Shown here piece by piece: positions 36,274 through 45,958 of a stretch of DNA of 64,000 nucleotides. The position numbers and the translations under genes were made by a program. Under the pieces are notes generated by a model, which saw nothing but the letters and a program-made list of their open reading frames with translations, had not been told where the DNA came from and did no database searches. Numbering within the stretch: the first letter of the stretch is position 1; each line of letters opens with the position of its first letter. The DNA is from Betaproteobacteria bacterium (GTDB lineage: Bacteria; Pseudomonadota; Gammaproteobacteria; Burkholderiales; Rhodocyclaceae). The stretch covers positions 1 through 64,000 of the forward strand of contig WRIU01000009.1 of NCBI GenBank assembly GCA_009782565.1. The letters run 5' to 3'.

Positions 36274-37116
36274 TTATTTTCTGGCCTCAATGGACAGGCT
36301 GACCACGTAATCCGCCATTTCCTCGCCTTTCGGCAGGGTTTCAGCGATTTGCCTGTACAAAGGATCGTTCCAGTCCTGCATGTTCCGCACGTAGTCGGGT
36401 TTGGGTGTTAGGACGATAGATTTGAAGCCGGTTTTTTCCAACATGGCTCTGGTTTCTTCCACCAGAGCCGCCCCGGCAACGCATCCCACCAGAGCCGCCG
36501 CCATTTCTTGGATGTTGGCGGGAAGAGGTTTCAGCAGAGCCAGGTCCGAAACGGAAATCTTGCCGCCCGGTTTGAGTACGCGGGATATTTCGCGCCAGAC
36601 TTGGGGCTTGTCCGGGGAAAGGTTGATGACGCAGTTGGAGAGCACTACGTCAATGCTGTCGTCAGCCACGGGTAGATATTCAATCTCGCCAAGGCGGAAT
36701 TCCACATTATTCAGGCCGGTGCGTTGCCGGTATTGCACAATATTCTTGCGAGCTTTGGCAAGCATTTCCGGTGTCATGTCCACGCCGATGACTCGCCCGG
36801 AGGCTTTCACTCTTTCGCCCGCCTGGAACACGTCAAAGCCGCCGCCGCTGCCGAGGTCAAGTACGGTCTGGCCTTCCTGCAAGGCCGCGATGGCGACAGG
36901 GTTGCCGCAGGAAAGCCCCATATTCGCGCCTTCAGGCAGGTTGGAAAGGCTTTCCGCGTCATAGCCTACGGCTTTCGCCAGCCGGATAGGGTCGGCCTGA
37001 TTGCTGCGCGGGCTTCCGCAACAACAGGCGCGCTGCCCGGTGGCAATGGCCGCGTACCCTGTGCGGACGGTCTCTCTGACTTCTTCGTTTGATTTGCTTT
37101 TGTCCGGCGTGTTCAT
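36274..37116 (-). CDS. arsM: arsenite S-adenosylmethionine methyltransferase
   Basis: The 280-residue protein has the SAM-binding motif DLGSGGGFD and the cysteines typical of ArsM: CCCG near residue 30, SCGNP and SNCVINLSPDKP. ArsM methylates arsenite to volatile or less toxic forms. The second ATG (37116) has a GGAGG seven bases upstream and is the preferred start. No arsR or arsenite pump gene is adjacent, so the pair with the C_GCAxxG_C_C protein looks like a small acquired module. Confidence 0.88.
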   Translation of the reverse strand: MNTPDKSKSNEEVRETVRTGYAAIATGQRACCCGSPRSNQADPIRLAKAVGYDAESLSNLPEGANMGLSCGNPVAIAALQEGQTVLDLGSGGGFDVFQAGERVKASGRVIGVDMTPEMLAKARKNIVQYRQRTGLNNVEFRLGEIEYLPVADDSIDVVLSNCVINLSPDKPQVWREISRVLKPGGKISVSDLALLKPLPANIQEMAAALVGCVAGAALVEETRAMLEKTGFKSIVLTPKPDYVRNMQDWNDPLYRQIAETLPKGEEMADYVVSLSIEARK

Positions 37117-37132
37117 GGTCATTCCTCCATGC

Positions 37133-37162
37133 TAGATTGCTTCGCTTCGCTCGCAATGATGG
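37133..37162. repeat. dispersed repeat (attgcttcgcttcgctcgc type)
   Basis: The sequence contains attgcttcgcttcgctcgc followed by aatgatgg, a repeat type I have seen in many bacterial genomes. It sits between arsM and mtgA. It marks the inserted module's upstream edge. Confidence 0.55.
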
Positions 37163-37197
37163 CAGTATCGCAATTCTTGACAAGCTCAACGGCGTGT

Positions 37198-37893
37198 TTA
37201 TGGCACTTGTGCGCTGTTCATGTAAGAACGGATGCGTTGGGCGCGCGCTTGTTGCGCCGGGGTGAAAGAGTGCCCATAACGGCGCGGGTTGGGCAGCATG
37301 ACGGCGAGCCGCGCGCTTTCTGCCAAACCGAGGCGGGCGGCAGGAACGCGATAATAGTGCCAAGCCGCCGCTTCTGCGCCAAAAATGCCGTCGCCCCATT
37401 GTGCAACGTTCAGATACACCTCCAGAATGCGGCGCTTGCTCCATAGCGCCTCGATCATCATGGCGATGATCGCTTCCTGACCCTTGCGGAGATAACTGCG
37501 AGCCGGTGACAGAAACAGGTTTTTTGCCAGTTGTTGCGTGATGGTGGAGCCGCCAGCCCGCGTTTTCCCACGGGCGAGGTTTTTTTCCAGCGCGGTCTGA
37601 ATGCCGTCCCAGTCGAAACCGTCGTGTTCGAGGAAGTGGCTGTCCTCGGCAGCGATAACGGCGCGCTTCAAGTGGATGGAAATGCGCTCGTAAGGCATCC
37701 AGGTATGAGCCAGTCTGGCTCGCGGGTTCTTGGCCTGCAATTCGGCTTGTGCGAGGCGCATGAAGCGGGTGCTGGAAGGGTTGTTGTCGCGCCAGTAAAG
37801 GAGTTGGGCGAAAAACCAGAGCTGTACGCCGAACACGAGCACGAAAACCAGCAACAAGCCGCGCCACAGCCAGCGGAAAATGCGTTTTTTCAA
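37198..37893 (-). CDS. mtgA: monofunctional biosynthetic peptidoglycan transglycosylase
   Basis: MtgA polymerises lipid II into glycan strands. From the TTG at 37893 the protein is 231 residues, close to E. coli MtgA (242). It has one N-terminal transmembrane helix (LLLVFVLVFGVQLWFF), the catalytic EDSHFLEHDGFD, GGSTITQQLAKN and the late EVYLNVAQWGDGIFGAEAAA. The TTG overlaps the aroE stop by four bases (TTGA), so the pair is coupled; the longer frame runs into aroE. Confidence 0.93.
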   Translation of the reverse strand: MKKRIFRWLWRGLLLVFVLVFGVQLWFFAQLLYWRDNNPSSTRFMRLAQAELQAKNPRARLAHTWMPYERISIHLKRAVIAAEDSHFLEHDGFDWDGIQTALEKNLARGKTRAGGSTITQQLAKNLFLSPARSYLRKGQEAIIAMMIEALWSKRRILEVYLNVAQWGDGIFGAEAAAWHYYRVPAARLGLAESARLAVMLPNPRRYGHSFTPAQQARAQRIRSYMNSAQVP

Positions 37894-38729
37894 CCGTTGG
37901 ATGCCAGCTTGCGGCGCAGGTTGGAGAGCACGGATGCGCTGTTCGGGCGCACGCCGCGCCAGAGGGCGAAACTCTCCGCTGCCTGTTCGACCAGCATGCC
38001 AAGCCCGTCGGAGAGCCGTGCAACGCCCGCCGTGCGCGCCCAAGCCAGGAAGGGGGTGGCACCGCTTGCGCCGTACATCATGTCGTAGGCGAACGCATCG
38101 GGCGCAAAAATGTTGCGGGGCAGATGCAAGGCTTCTTTTTTGAGGCTTGCCGAGGTGGCGTTGATGACGACATCGAACTCCCATCCGCCGAGGTCCTCAA
38201 AGCCCCCGGCAGTGAAGGCCGTTTGCCCGGCATGGGGTGCAAAGGCCGCGCGAAGCTCTTGCGCGCGCTCGATGCTGCGGTTGGCAATGGTCAGGGATAC
38301 GGGCTTGGTCTGAAACAGGGGAAAAATGGCTCCACGCGCCGCGCCACCCGCGCCGAGCAGCAGCACATGACGGCCAGCGAGCGGGCAGCCGAGATTGATG
38401 ATGAGATCGCGTACCAATCCGATACCGTCAGTATTGTCACCGATAATGACATCGTCTCCGAAAGTAAGCGTGTTGACGGCTCCAGCCAACTTGGCCCGTT
38501 CTGTCAGGCGGGTGGCGATAGAGCAAGCTTCAATCTTGAACGGTACGGTGATGTTGGCTCCGCGCCCGCCTTCGGCGCGGAACATCCGCACGGTGTCGGA
38601 GAAACCATCCAGCGGCGCAAGCAACGCCTGGTAGTTCAATTCCTGCTGCGTTTGGCGGGCAAATGCGGCGTGGATGAGGGGCGATGTGCTGTGCTCAACG
38701 GGATGGCCGATGAGAGCGTAACGATCCAT
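37890..38729 (-). CDS. aroE: shikimate dehydrogenase
   Basis: AroE reduces 3-dehydroshikimate with NADPH in the aromatic pathway. The 279-residue protein has the shikimate site HSTSPLIHAAF, the catalytic NITVPFK lysine and the NADP loop LLGAGGAARG, then late DMMYG. Stop and start overlap with mtgA. The tonB gene lies 49 bases upstream. Confidence 0.95.
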   Translation of the reverse strand: MDRYALIGHPVEHSTSPLIHAAFARQTQQELNYQALLAPLDGFSDTVRMFRAEGGRGANITVPFKIEACSIATRLTERAKLAGAVNTLTFGDDVIIGDNTDGIGLVRDLIINLGCPLAGRHVLLLGAGGAARGAIFPLFQTKPVSLTIANRSIERAQELRAAFAPHAGQTAFTAGGFEDLGGWEFDVVINATSASLKKEALHLPRNIFAPDAFAYDMMYGASGATPFLAWARTAGVARLSDGLGMLVEQAAESFALWRGVRPNSASVLSNLRRKLASNG

Positions 38730-38778
38730 TGTAGGCGCGTGTTCAAGGCGATTTCACATAAATTTGACGGAAAAACCA

Positions 38779-39669
38779 TCACCTGGCTTTTACCCCAAGC
38801 TTGTCATTGGTGAACATCCAGGTACGAGTAATGTCGAGTATATCGGTATCCCGCGCAATTTCGGGAGGAAACGGTGCGTAAGGTTCGCCCAGGCGGACGA
38901 TTTTTTCCGCCGCTTCGTTCAGGACAGGATACTTTGAGCGACGGTGGATGACAATTTTTTCAAGAGTTCCATCTTTCTTGATGGAAACCGTCATCAACAG
39001 GCTGTCGTACATCTTGCCGCGCGCGGCGGCGGGATAGTGCAGTTCGCCGATGCGTTCAGCCTTGGCGCGCCAGCTTTCGATGTACTGGGCAAAACGGTAT
39101 TCCCTGGTGCGTACGCCGATCTGCTTGCGGCGCGGGCGCTGGTTGTAGGCAATGGTTTTCTCGGCGATTTCGGCATCGAGCTTGAGCGCCATCGCCGTAG
39201 CGTCTGCGGTGTCTGAACCGGTGACGGGTTGCGGTGCGGCGGGTTTTTTGTCCTTGGGGGCGGCTGTATCGATGGCTACGTCTCCATCCTCCTGGGTCAG
39301 AACCTCCTCGTGCTGCTTTTGCCGTATGGCTACCCGTTGCCCCCGCGTCATGTCGACCAGGTCATTGCCGTTTTTTATGCTGTCCTGTGGCGGCAGCGGA
39401 GAAGCGGCGCGGACATCCTCGCTGCTGTCGCCACCTCCATCGAGATTGGCTTGTGCCAGTGCCTGCGGGTCTGTCGGAGCCGTGTCATGGCGGGCATTGA
39501 CGAGAATGACGTCAAGGCTGGGCGCGCGTGCCGCAGGCATTTCGGGCATGGTGAAATGGATGAGCATCACCAAGATGTGCATCATGACCGAAACGGCAAA
39601 GCCGATAGTCAGCCGCCTGTCCTGGTCGGAGCCCCATGCTGCGGAAAGAAAAGATAGCTTCATTGCCAT
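38779..39669 (-). CDS. TonB-like energy transducer
   Basis: The 296-residue protein has one N-terminal transmembrane helix (LTIGFAVSVMMHILVMLIHF), a long variable periplasmic linker and a C-terminal TonB domain containing YPAAARGKMYDSLLMTVSI and late LDITRTWMF. TonB proteins pass proton-motive energy to outer-membrane receptors. Several start codons are possible; I use the ATG at 39669. No exbB or exbD is next to it. The order RNase II, TonB, aroE, mtgA is a conserved betaproteobacterial cluster. Confidence 0.85.
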   Translation of the reverse strand: MAMKLSFLSAAWGSDQDRRLTIGFAVSVMMHILVMLIHFTMPEMPAARAPSLDVILVNARHDTAPTDPQALAQANLDGGGDSSEDVRAASPLPPQDSIKNGNDLVDMTRGQRVAIRQKQHEEVLTQEDGDVAIDTAAPKDKKPAAPQPVTGSDTADATAMALKLDAEIAEKTIAYNQRPRRKQIGVRTREYRFAQYIESWRAKAERIGELHYPAAARGKMYDSLLMTVSIKKDGTLEKIVIHRRSKYPVLNEAAEKIVRLGEPYAPFPPEIARDTDILDITRTWMFTNDKLGVKAR

Positions 39670-39746
39670 GGAAGGGATTCTACGCAAGCAATCGGGTCTC
39701 GGTCGATTCTGTTAAACAGGACGTAGGTGATAGTGTTTCGTTTCTG

Positions 39747-41645
39747 TCAATAATCCGTCTCTCCCCACGCTTCCGGGCCGGGTTCAGAGAGGGTGGCGAG
39801 GTAGCGGGCATCGATTTCGACGTCGATGAGGTCGCTGCCCGCGATGATCAGGCTGATTTTCGAACCGGGCAGTTGCGGAGGAAGTGAAGGTACCCTGAAA
39901 ACGAGCGGGATGTCGATGAGGCGAACGAGATTGTCACGCAAAACGAACGCTTCTGTCGTATGCACATCGTTTTGACGCAACCACCGCACACACCAGTAAC
40001 GTTCGATGCGGCGCTGGAATTCGCTGTATTCGGCGTAAGCCAGCTCAAAATCGCGCATTGCTTCCAGCAAATCGGTCGACCTGGGGGCAAAGGCCGGAGC
40101 AGTTCCGTTAAGCACAGCGGCGATTTGCCATTGATTGACAAGATCGGCGTAGCGGCGCAGCGGGGAACTCGACCAGGCATAACAATCGACGCCGAGCCCT
40201 TCGTGCGGCGCGGCTACCGTCGCCATGCGTACCTTGCCGCCGCCTTGTACGCGGTACAGGCCGGGTACGCCAGCTTCATCAAGCAACTGGCCCCAGGTGG
40301 AATTGGCAAAGATCATCAACTCGGCCACGAGTTTTTCCAGTGGCGAACCGCGCAGCCGTTTTCCGATGGCAATGACGCCGGGACCGTCCGGCGAGTTTCG
40401 TTCCCAATCGACGGAAAAAGTGTGATCCACCTGATTTGCGTTTCCGGAAGGTTTGCCGCGTCCTGCTTCAAGTACTGTGGCAAGTTCCCAAAGCAGGGTG
40501 AGTTCCTTTTTCCAGGGAAAATCCGGGCCGCCTTTCGTCAGTGCCGTTTCGTTGAAAATCGGCTCGATGTCGTGATGGCGCAGGTTGGCGACGACCGGTA
40601 CGCATTCAATGCGGCTTTCGTGGCCAAGGACAGTCAGGTCGGCCCGCACATCGAGGTAAAGCGACATGGCATAGCAAGTGCGCCCTGCGCTGAGTGTGAA
40701 CGCCGAGACGACGTCATCGGGCAGCATCGTGATCTTGCCGCCCGGCATGTAGACGGTGGATAAGCGTCTGCGCGCGATGGCATCCAGCGTAGAGCCGCGC
40801 ATAAAACCCAGGGCAGGCGCGGCGATGTGGATGCCGATCTTCCAGCCACCGTCTGGCTGTGGCGTGACGGAAAAGGCGTCGTCGATCTCTGTGGTCGAAG
40901 CATCGTCGATCGAAAACGCGGCAACATCCGCGCATGGCAAGGCAGTCGGGAAAACGGGCGGGTCGAAAGCTGGAAAATCCGTGCCTTCCGGGAACTGCTC
41001 GAACAGGAAACGGCGGTAGTGGTAGTCGTGGCTCGATGGCAGCGCGCCGCACTCCAGCAGCAACCTTGCTGCAGACAGCCCCGCGTCGATGCAGGCCGCT
41101 TCCAGCGCCTTCGCCTCGATGCTGTTGCGGTCGGGGCGATAGAGCAATTGGGGAACCATGCCGCCGAATTCAATGGGCAGCCGCCTTGCCGCCAGTTCCG
41201 CACGCATCCGCTCGATAGCCTCGGCTTGCAGCCGTTTTTTCTCCATGCCCGCTTTTGCCGCGCGCAGGATGTCTTCTGGAGCCTTGCGGAAGCGCCCTTT
41301 GCCCCGGCGGTGAAACCACATTGGCGCGGCGTGCAGCGAAAACAGCATCGCAGCGGCTTCTGCCGCATTTGGTGTGTGGCCGTAATAATCGGCGGCAAAC
41401 TCCGTGAATGCGAATTCCTCGTCGCCGCAGACGCTCCACAGGAAATCCGTATCGAATTCAGCGGCAGCGGCCTCCGCGCGAGCCAAAAGATCGGCGGGCG
41501 CGGGTTCGCGGAATTCGAGCAGCACGTTGGCGCGCTTCAGCTTCACCCGCTTGCCGTGCGTGTTATCCACCTGGAGCGAGCTATCGTTATCGGCTCGCAC
41601 GGTTCCAGCCTTGAAGCTGCCTCCCTCCTCGAACAGGACAAACAT
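39747..41645 (-). CDS. RNase II/RNB family exoribonuclease
   Basis: The 632-residue protein carries the RNB catalytic block IDDASTTEIDDAFS at about residue 245 and the later GIHIAAPALGFM. Domains at both ends are short, and only part of the usual S1 region is visible at the C-terminus. RNase II-type enzymes degrade RNA processively from the 3' end. Length is like Rnb (644) rather than RNase R. The start MFVLFEEGG looks natural; uppP is 16 bases upstream on the same strand. Confidence 0.88.
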   Translation of the reverse strand: MFVLFEEGGSFKAGTVRADNDSSLQVDNTHGKRVKLKRANVLLEFREPAPADLLARAEAAAAEFDTDFLWSVCGDEEFAFTEFAADYYGHTPNAAEAAAMLFSLHAAPMWFHRRGKGRFRKAPEDILRAAKAGMEKKRLQAEAIERMRAELAARRLPIEFGGMVPQLLYRPDRNSIEAKALEAACIDAGLSAARLLLECGALPSSHDYHYRRFLFEQFPEGTDFPAFDPPVFPTALPCADVAAFSIDDASTTEIDDAFSVTPQPDGGWKIGIHIAAPALGFMRGSTLDAIARRRLSTVYMPGGKITMLPDDVVSAFTLSAGRTCYAMSLYLDVRADLTVLGHESRIECVPVVANLRHHDIEPIFNETALTKGGPDFPWKKELTLLWELATVLEAGRGKPSGNANQVDHTFSVDWERNSPDGPGVIAIGKRLRGSPLEKLVAELMIFANSTWGQLLDEAGVPGLYRVQGGGKVRMATVAAPHEGLGVDCYAWSSSPLRRYADLVNQWQIAAVLNGTAPAFAPRSTDLLEAMRDFELAYAEYSEFQRRIERYWCVRWLRQNDVHTTEAFVLRDNLVRLIDIPLVFRVPSLPPQLPGSKISLIIAGSDLIDVEIDARYLATLSEPGPEAWGETDY

Positions 41646-41661
41646 GATGGCTGCCGCGCGC

Positions 41662-42501
41662 TTAGTCCGGCAAGCTCCAGTCTACGACGCCGAAATACCA
41701 AGTAGCGAGAACGACCAGACCGAAAATGATGCGATAATAGGCAAACGGTATAAATGTGTGAGTGGAGATATAGCGTAGCAGGAAGCGCACTGCCCACATT
41801 GACGAGACAAACGAGGCGATAAATCCAACCGCGAAGAATGGGATGTGGCCTACGTTGAACAGATGCCAGCTCTTGTAAACATCCAGTACTGTAGCCCCGA
41901 CCATGGTCGGAATGGCGAGAAAGAAAGAAAACTCCGTGGCGGCCTTGCGCGATAGGCCAAAAATTACCCCGCCGATGATTGTTGCCCCAGAGCGAGAAGT
42001 ACCGGGGATCATTGCAAGCGCCTGTGCAAAACCAATCTTGACCGCAGTGCTTGCGGTCATGTCGTCGATGCTCGTCTGATGCGGGTGGTTCCGAAGAAAA
42101 CGCTCGACGATGAAAATGATGATGCCGCCCACGATCAACGCCCCCGCAACGACGAGGGGATTGAACAGTACTTGTTTGATTGTCTTGTGAAAAGCCAGGC
42201 CCAGAATGCACGCGGGCAGAAAGGCGAGGATGATCATCAGCACGAAACGCATACTGAGGCGGTTGCGTGGCCTATGCAGGACTCCGACCGTCACTTCGGC
42301 AATTTTTGTCCGGAAAACCCAGCACACCGCGAAGATGGAGGCAAGTTGGATAACAACATCGAAGACCTTGCCGATTTCATCGTGGGAGCCGAGCAGGTCG
42401 CCTGCGATGATGAGGTGTCCCGTTGAGGAAACAGGCAGGAACTCGGTCAGCCCTTGAACAATGCCAAGCACGAGCGCGGTGATGAAAGCATGAATATCCA
42501 T
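41662..42501 (-). CDS. uppP: undecaprenyl-diphosphatase
   Basis: UppP (BacA) recycles the lipid carrier for peptidoglycan by removing one phosphate. The 279-residue multi-helix protein has [12 protein letters not shown] near the N-terminus and PGTSRSGAT in the middle, the two family motifs. It lies between the tmRNA gene and the RNase II-family gene. Confidence 0.95.
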   Translation of the reverse strand: MDIHAFITALVLGIVQGLTEFLPVSSTGHLIIAGDLLGSHDEIGKVFDVVIQLASIFAVCWVFRTKIAEVTVGVLHRPRNRLSMRFVLMIILAFLPACILGLAFHKTIKQVLFNPLVVAGALIVGGIIIFIVERFLRNHPHQTSIDDMTASTAVKIGFAQALAMIPGTSRSGATIIGGVIFGLSRKAATEFSFFLAIPTMVGATVLDVYKSWHLFNVGHIPFFAVGFIASFVSSMWAVRFLLRYISTHTFIPFAYYRIIFGLVVLATWYFGVVDWSLPD

Positions 42502-42656
42502 TGGGGATGTTTGGCAGAAATGTAAAAGGACGAAGTATATCTGAACCGTTGGTCGTGCCTGTGTTCTTTTGACATGTTGAGCCTTCTCCCCCCGGCTCTT
42601 CGCCTGTAAAGCGGGAAAGGGAGCCTTTGAGAGACGGGATAGGGCATATAAATGAC

Positions 42657-42678
42657 GGTGGGAACCGAAGTTCCCACC
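42657..42678 (-). terminator. 9-bp hairpin with UUCG loop, 3' end of ssrA transcript
   Basis: On the minus strand GGTGGGAAC, TTCG and GTTCCCACC make a perfect stem-loop, followed by a short weak T-rich stretch. It comes about 45 bases after the tag stop codon and marks the end of the coding piece of ssrA. Confidence 0.65.
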
Positions 42679-42680
42679 GG

Positions 42681-42955
42681 CTGTCTTGGGTTACAAGGCT
42701 TCAGCGGCCCCGGCAGTCAGCTCAAGCGGCGACTGCGAAACGCTCATCGTTGGCGTTTATGGTTTTGCGCGGATTACGTCCGTCGCCTCTCGGGTTGCCT
42801 GCTTGCTTTTGCTCGCCCTGTCGAATCCGGAACACCCCCACCGAAACGCATTCATCGGAATCCAGAATCGCGCTTCGGTGGAGGTGAGGGGAGTCGAACC
42901 CCTGTCCAAAACGTCTCCAGCTCGCCGGAGTTACAACCATGCTTGAAATTGTGGG
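42681..42955 (-). ncRNA. ssrA: transfer-messenger RNA, circularly permuted (two-piece)
   Basis: Read on the minus strand, the acceptor piece comes first, with the T-arm ggggTTCGACTcccc and 3' end CACCTCCACC (42886-42877). After about 37 bases the coding piece starts GGGGGTG at 42839, followed by TTCCGGATTCGACA. GGGGGTG pairs with CACCTCC to close the acceptor stem with a G-U at the third pair, exactly as in one-piece tmRNA. The tag (42754-42722) reads ANDERFAVAA then TGA. Permuted tmRNA is known from one betaproteobacterial lineage. The two ends of the acceptor piece and the 3' end of the coding piece are approximate. Confidence 0.88.
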
Positions 42956-42983
42956 GGATGCGGGTGGGAAAATCAACCTCCAA

Positions 42984-43688
42984 TCAGGCAGGGCGGCGGG
43001 CCTGCATCATGTAGTTGACGGAGGTATCGTGGCTCAGGCTGTAGGCACGGGTAAAGGGGTTATACGACAGGCCGTTCATGGAGGCGGTTACAAGCCCGGC
43101 CTCGCGGCAGAACCGGGCAAGCTCGGAAGGCTTGATGAAGCGGGCGTAGTCGTGCATGCCGCGCGGCAGCAGCTTGAGTACGTATTCAGCCCCAACGATG
43201 GCGAAAAGGAAGGATTTGGGGTTGCGGTTCAGGGTGGAAAAAAAGACTTGCCCGCCGGGGCGTACCAGGCGCGCGCAGGCCGTGACGATACTGGCGGGGT
43301 CGGGAACGTGTTCGAGCATTTCCATGCAGGTGACGATGTCGAACTGCCCGGCATGCGTTTCGGCAAGGGCTTCTGCCGGGATGTGCCGGTAGTCGATTTT
43401 CAGTTCGCTCTCGAACAGGTGCAGGCGGGCGACGCTGAGCGCCTTTTCGGACAGGTCGATGCCGGTGACTTCTGCGCCGCGCGAGGCCATGCCCTCGGCC
43501 AGGAGACCGCCGCCGCATCCGACATCGAGCGCCTTTTTGCCCGAAAGCCCTGCCATGGCGTCTATCCAGTCGAGGCGCAGCGGATTGATTTCGTGCAGCG
43601 GCCTGAACTCGGAAGCAGGGTCCCACCAGCGATGGGCAAGCTCACTGAATTTGTCCAGTTCCGAAGGGTCAGTGTTGAGAGTGCTCAT
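42984..43688 (-). CDS. ubiG: ubiquinone biosynthesis O-methyltransferase
   Basis: UbiG performs both O-methylations in ubiquinone synthesis. The 234-residue protein starts with [18 protein letters not shown] and has the SAM motif [16 protein letters not shown]. It ends next to the tmRNA acceptor piece. The ompA-ubiG order is common in betaproteobacteria, usually followed by gph, which here is elsewhere. Confidence 0.95.
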   Translation of the reverse strand: MSTLNTDPSELDKFSELAHRWWDPASEFRPLHEINPLRLDWIDAMAGLSGKKALDVGCGGGLLAEGMASRGAEVTGIDLSEKALSVARLHLFESELKIDYRHIPAEALAETHAGQFDIVTCMEMLEHVPDPASIVTACARLVRPGGQVFFSTLNRNPKSFLFAIVGAEYVLKLLPRGMHDYARFIKPSELARFCREAGLVTASMNGLSYNPFTRAYSLSHDTSVNYMMQARRPA

Positions 43689-43769
43689 GGGATTCTCGAT
43701 ATGAACAGGTGAGAACAGGCGCTACAGGGTACGTGATTGCCACGCTTGCACAAGTGGGCATCGCAAAAC

Positions 43770-43797
43770 AAAAAACCCTGCCAAAGCAGGGTTTTTT
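43770..43797. terminator. Rho-independent terminator downstream of ompA
   Basis: AAAAAACCCTGC and GCAGGGTTTTTT form a perfect stem around caaa. It is bidirectional in form. It ends the minus-strand ompA-type gene. Confidence 0.85.
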
Positions 43798-43818
43798 GCG
43801 AAACGGAACAGCCAGAGC

Positions 43819-44541
43819 TTACCGGGTGCCGATAATTTCGATATCGACGCGGCGGTCAGGTTGCAGACACTCGATGAGCGCCGGACGAGCCCTGACGTTG
43901 TTGCACTGGGTACCCGTTACAGGCTGTGTTTTGCCCCGGCCTTCGGTATAGATGCGGGAAGGATCAATACCCTGATCGACCATGTAGCTCTTCACGGAAG
44001 CGGCACGGCGCTCGGACAGGCGCTGGTTGCCGGCATTGTCACCGATGCGGTCGGTGTGGCCGATCACGATGACGGTTTCAAGCTGGAGCTGCTTGGCCTG
44101 GGCAACGATGTTGTCCAGAGCGGTACGGCCTTCGGGCTTGAGCACGGCTTTGTTGAAATCAAACAGGAAGTCGGCTTCCAAGCGGACTTTCTCTTGGGCG
44201 ATGGCACCAGGAGTCCCTGCAACCGGCTCTTCCTGAGCAACAGGTTCCGCAGGCGGCGGAGGGGCCGCTTCACATTTATCTTTCGGGACGATGTCGCCAT
44301 CGCATCCGCAGCCGACCGGGAACTCGCCTGCCATGGCGGTTTCGGCGGCAGCCGCAGTCCAGTAACCGGTACGCCAGCACAAACCGGCGCCACTGCGGGT
44401 AACGACTTTTCGAGCGTCGATCACGTAAGGGATGACACCTGTGCCGTCAACGACGACATCTTGCGCGAAAGCGGTGGAAGCGGACAGGCCGATCGAGGCA
44501 ATGGCGGCCAGCGCGAGCAGCTTCTTGTGGTGTTTGGTCAT
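43819..44541 (-). CDS. ompA: OmpA family outer-membrane/peptidoglycan-associated protein
   Basis: The 240-residue precursor has a signal peptide (MTKHHKKLLALAAIASIGL...AFA) and a proline-rich linker (APPPPAEP). The C-terminal OmpA domain has FDFNKAVLKPEGR, GHTDRIGDNAGNQ and LSERRAASVKSY, which anchors to peptidoglycan. The N-terminal region is short and has several cysteines (CGCDG, KCEA) instead of a full eight-strand barrel. The start 22 codons inside the longer frame gives the signal peptide. Confidence 0.9.
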   Translation of the reverse strand: MTKHHKKLLALAAIASIGLSASTAFAQDVVVDGTGVIPYVIDARKVVTRSGAGLCWRTGYWTAAAAETAMAGEFPVGCGCDGDIVPKDKCEAAPPPPAEPVAQEEPVAGTPGAIAQEKVRLEADFLFDFNKAVLKPEGRTALDNIVAQAKQLQLETVIVIGHTDRIGDNAGNQRLSERRAASVKSYMVDQGIDPSRIYTEGRGKTQPVTGTQCNNVRARPALIECLQPDRRVDIEIIGTR

Positions 44542-44641
44542 GGTTTCCTCAGTTGTAAAAGGCGAGACAGTGCCGCAGGAACTATGCCGAATAACCTTGA
44601 GGGTCACCCGACGACTTCTGTTGAGCGAAAATCCAACTCAG

Positions 44642-45958
44642 CTAAACAAGCCTAGTTTGCCATAGCGACGCAAGAGCGAGCAATTCAATGTCGCTAATTT
44701 GCAACAATGTTTCATTATTCCGGACGCGAATTTTACCATCAACCCAGACATGTGACACCTGTCGGCGGTCACAAACATGAATTAAATGAGAAATTGGGTC
44801 GAAACATGGGGTCGTGAGCGGGTCGTTGAACGCGACGGCGCACAGGTCTGCGCGCTTGCCGATTTCGAGTGAGCCGATCATGCCGTCCAGCCCAAGCGCG
44901 CGCGCGCCGCCCAGCGTGGCCATGTGCAGGGCCGTATGTGCGGGGATAGCGCTGGCATCGAGGCTGCCTACCTTGGCAAGCAATGCGGCTTGGCGCATCT
45001 CCTGGAACAGGTCGAGGCGGTTGTTGCTGGCTGCGCCGTCGCTTCCCAGACCCACGTTGATGCCGTGGCGGAGCATGGCGGGCACGGGCGCGATGCCGCT
45101 GGCCAGTTTCATGTTTGAAACCGGGCAATGGGCAATGCTGCAACCGCGCCGGGCAAGCAGGGCAAGTTCGGTTTCGTCGTGATGGACGGCGTGTACGGCG
45201 ATGAGATTGGGGCCGAGCAGCCCCAGGCGTTCGAGTCGGGTGACTGGGCGCATGCCGAAGGCCGCGAGGCTCTCATTGATTTCGCTGGCGGTCTCATGAA
45301 CGTGGATATGGATAGGCAGGTCGAGTTCGGCAGCCAGGTAAGCAGCGCGTTCCAGCCCGGCATCCGGAACCGCGTAAGGGGAATGGGGGGCAATGGAGAA
45401 ACTGACGAGAGGATGCCCTTGCCATTTATCACGGACGGCAAGCCCTTTACGCAGATAATCGTCGGCGTCAGAGGCCCAAGCGCCGGGGAAGCCGAGCACG
45501 ATCAGCCCGACGACGGCGCGTATGCCGGTTTCGGCAAAAGCGCGGGCGGCGTCGTCGGGGAAAAAATACATGTCGTTGCAAGTGGTAATGCCGCCGCGCA
45601 GCATCTCATGGGCGGCGAGCAGGGTTCCATCCCGCACGAAAGCGGGCGATACGTGCCGGGATTCGGTTGGCCAGATCACCTCCCTGAGCCACCGTTCCAG
45701 CGGCAGGTCGTCAGAGAGGCCGCGCATCAGGTTCATGGCGGCGTGGGCGTGCAGGTTGACCAGCCCTGGGATCAAGGCATGCGCGGGCAATTCGACTTCG
45801 TCGGAGGCTCGATAGCGCGCGCGGGCTTCGGGTTGGGGCAGGATATCGACGATTTTGCCGTCATGAACGGCGATGCTGTGCTTATCGAGCGCGACATTGT
45901 CGGGAACGACCGGGATCAGCCAGCGTGGATGAATGAGAAGGTCGACGGCGGCGCTCAA
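44642..45958 (-). CDS. mtaD: amidohydrolase, methylthioadenosine/S-adenosylhomocysteine deaminase-like (TRZ/ATZ family)
   Basis: The 438-residue metal-dependent hydrolase has LVNLHAHAAMNLMRGL near the N-terminus, IHIHVHETASEI in the middle and GLGSDGAASNN later, the amidohydrolase metal ligands. Family members deaminate 5'-methylthioadenosine or S-adenosylhomocysteine; others hydrolyse guanine or triazines, so the substrate is not certain. The next gene upstream is a divergent kinase; downstream is ompA with 100 bases between. Confidence 0.83.
   Translation of the reverse strand: MSAAVDLLIHPRWLIPVVPDNVALDKHSIAVHDGKIVDILPQPEARARYRASDEVELPAHALIPGLVNLHAHAAMNLMRGLSDDLPLERWLREVIWPTESRHVSPAFVRDGTLLAAHEMLRGGITTCNDMYFFPDDAARAFAETGIRAVVGLIVLGFPGAWASDADDYLRKGLAVRDKWQGHPLVSFSIAPHSPYAVPDAGLERAAYLAAELDLPIHIHVHETASEINESLAAFGMRPVTRLERLGLLGPNLIAVHAVHHDETELALLARRGCSIAHCPVSNMKLASGIAPVPAMLRHGINVGLGSDGAASNNRLDLFQEMRQAALLAKVGSLDASAIPAHTALHMATLGGARALGLDGMIGSLEIGKRADLCAVAFNDPLTTPCFDPISHLIHVCDRRQVSHVWVDGKIRVRNNETLLQISDIELLALASLWQTRLV

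Noticed and set aside
36959..38062. Open frame of 367 codons across arsM, mtgA and aroE
   Set aside because: Spans several real genes in another frame and carries only low-complexity arginine-rich sequence.
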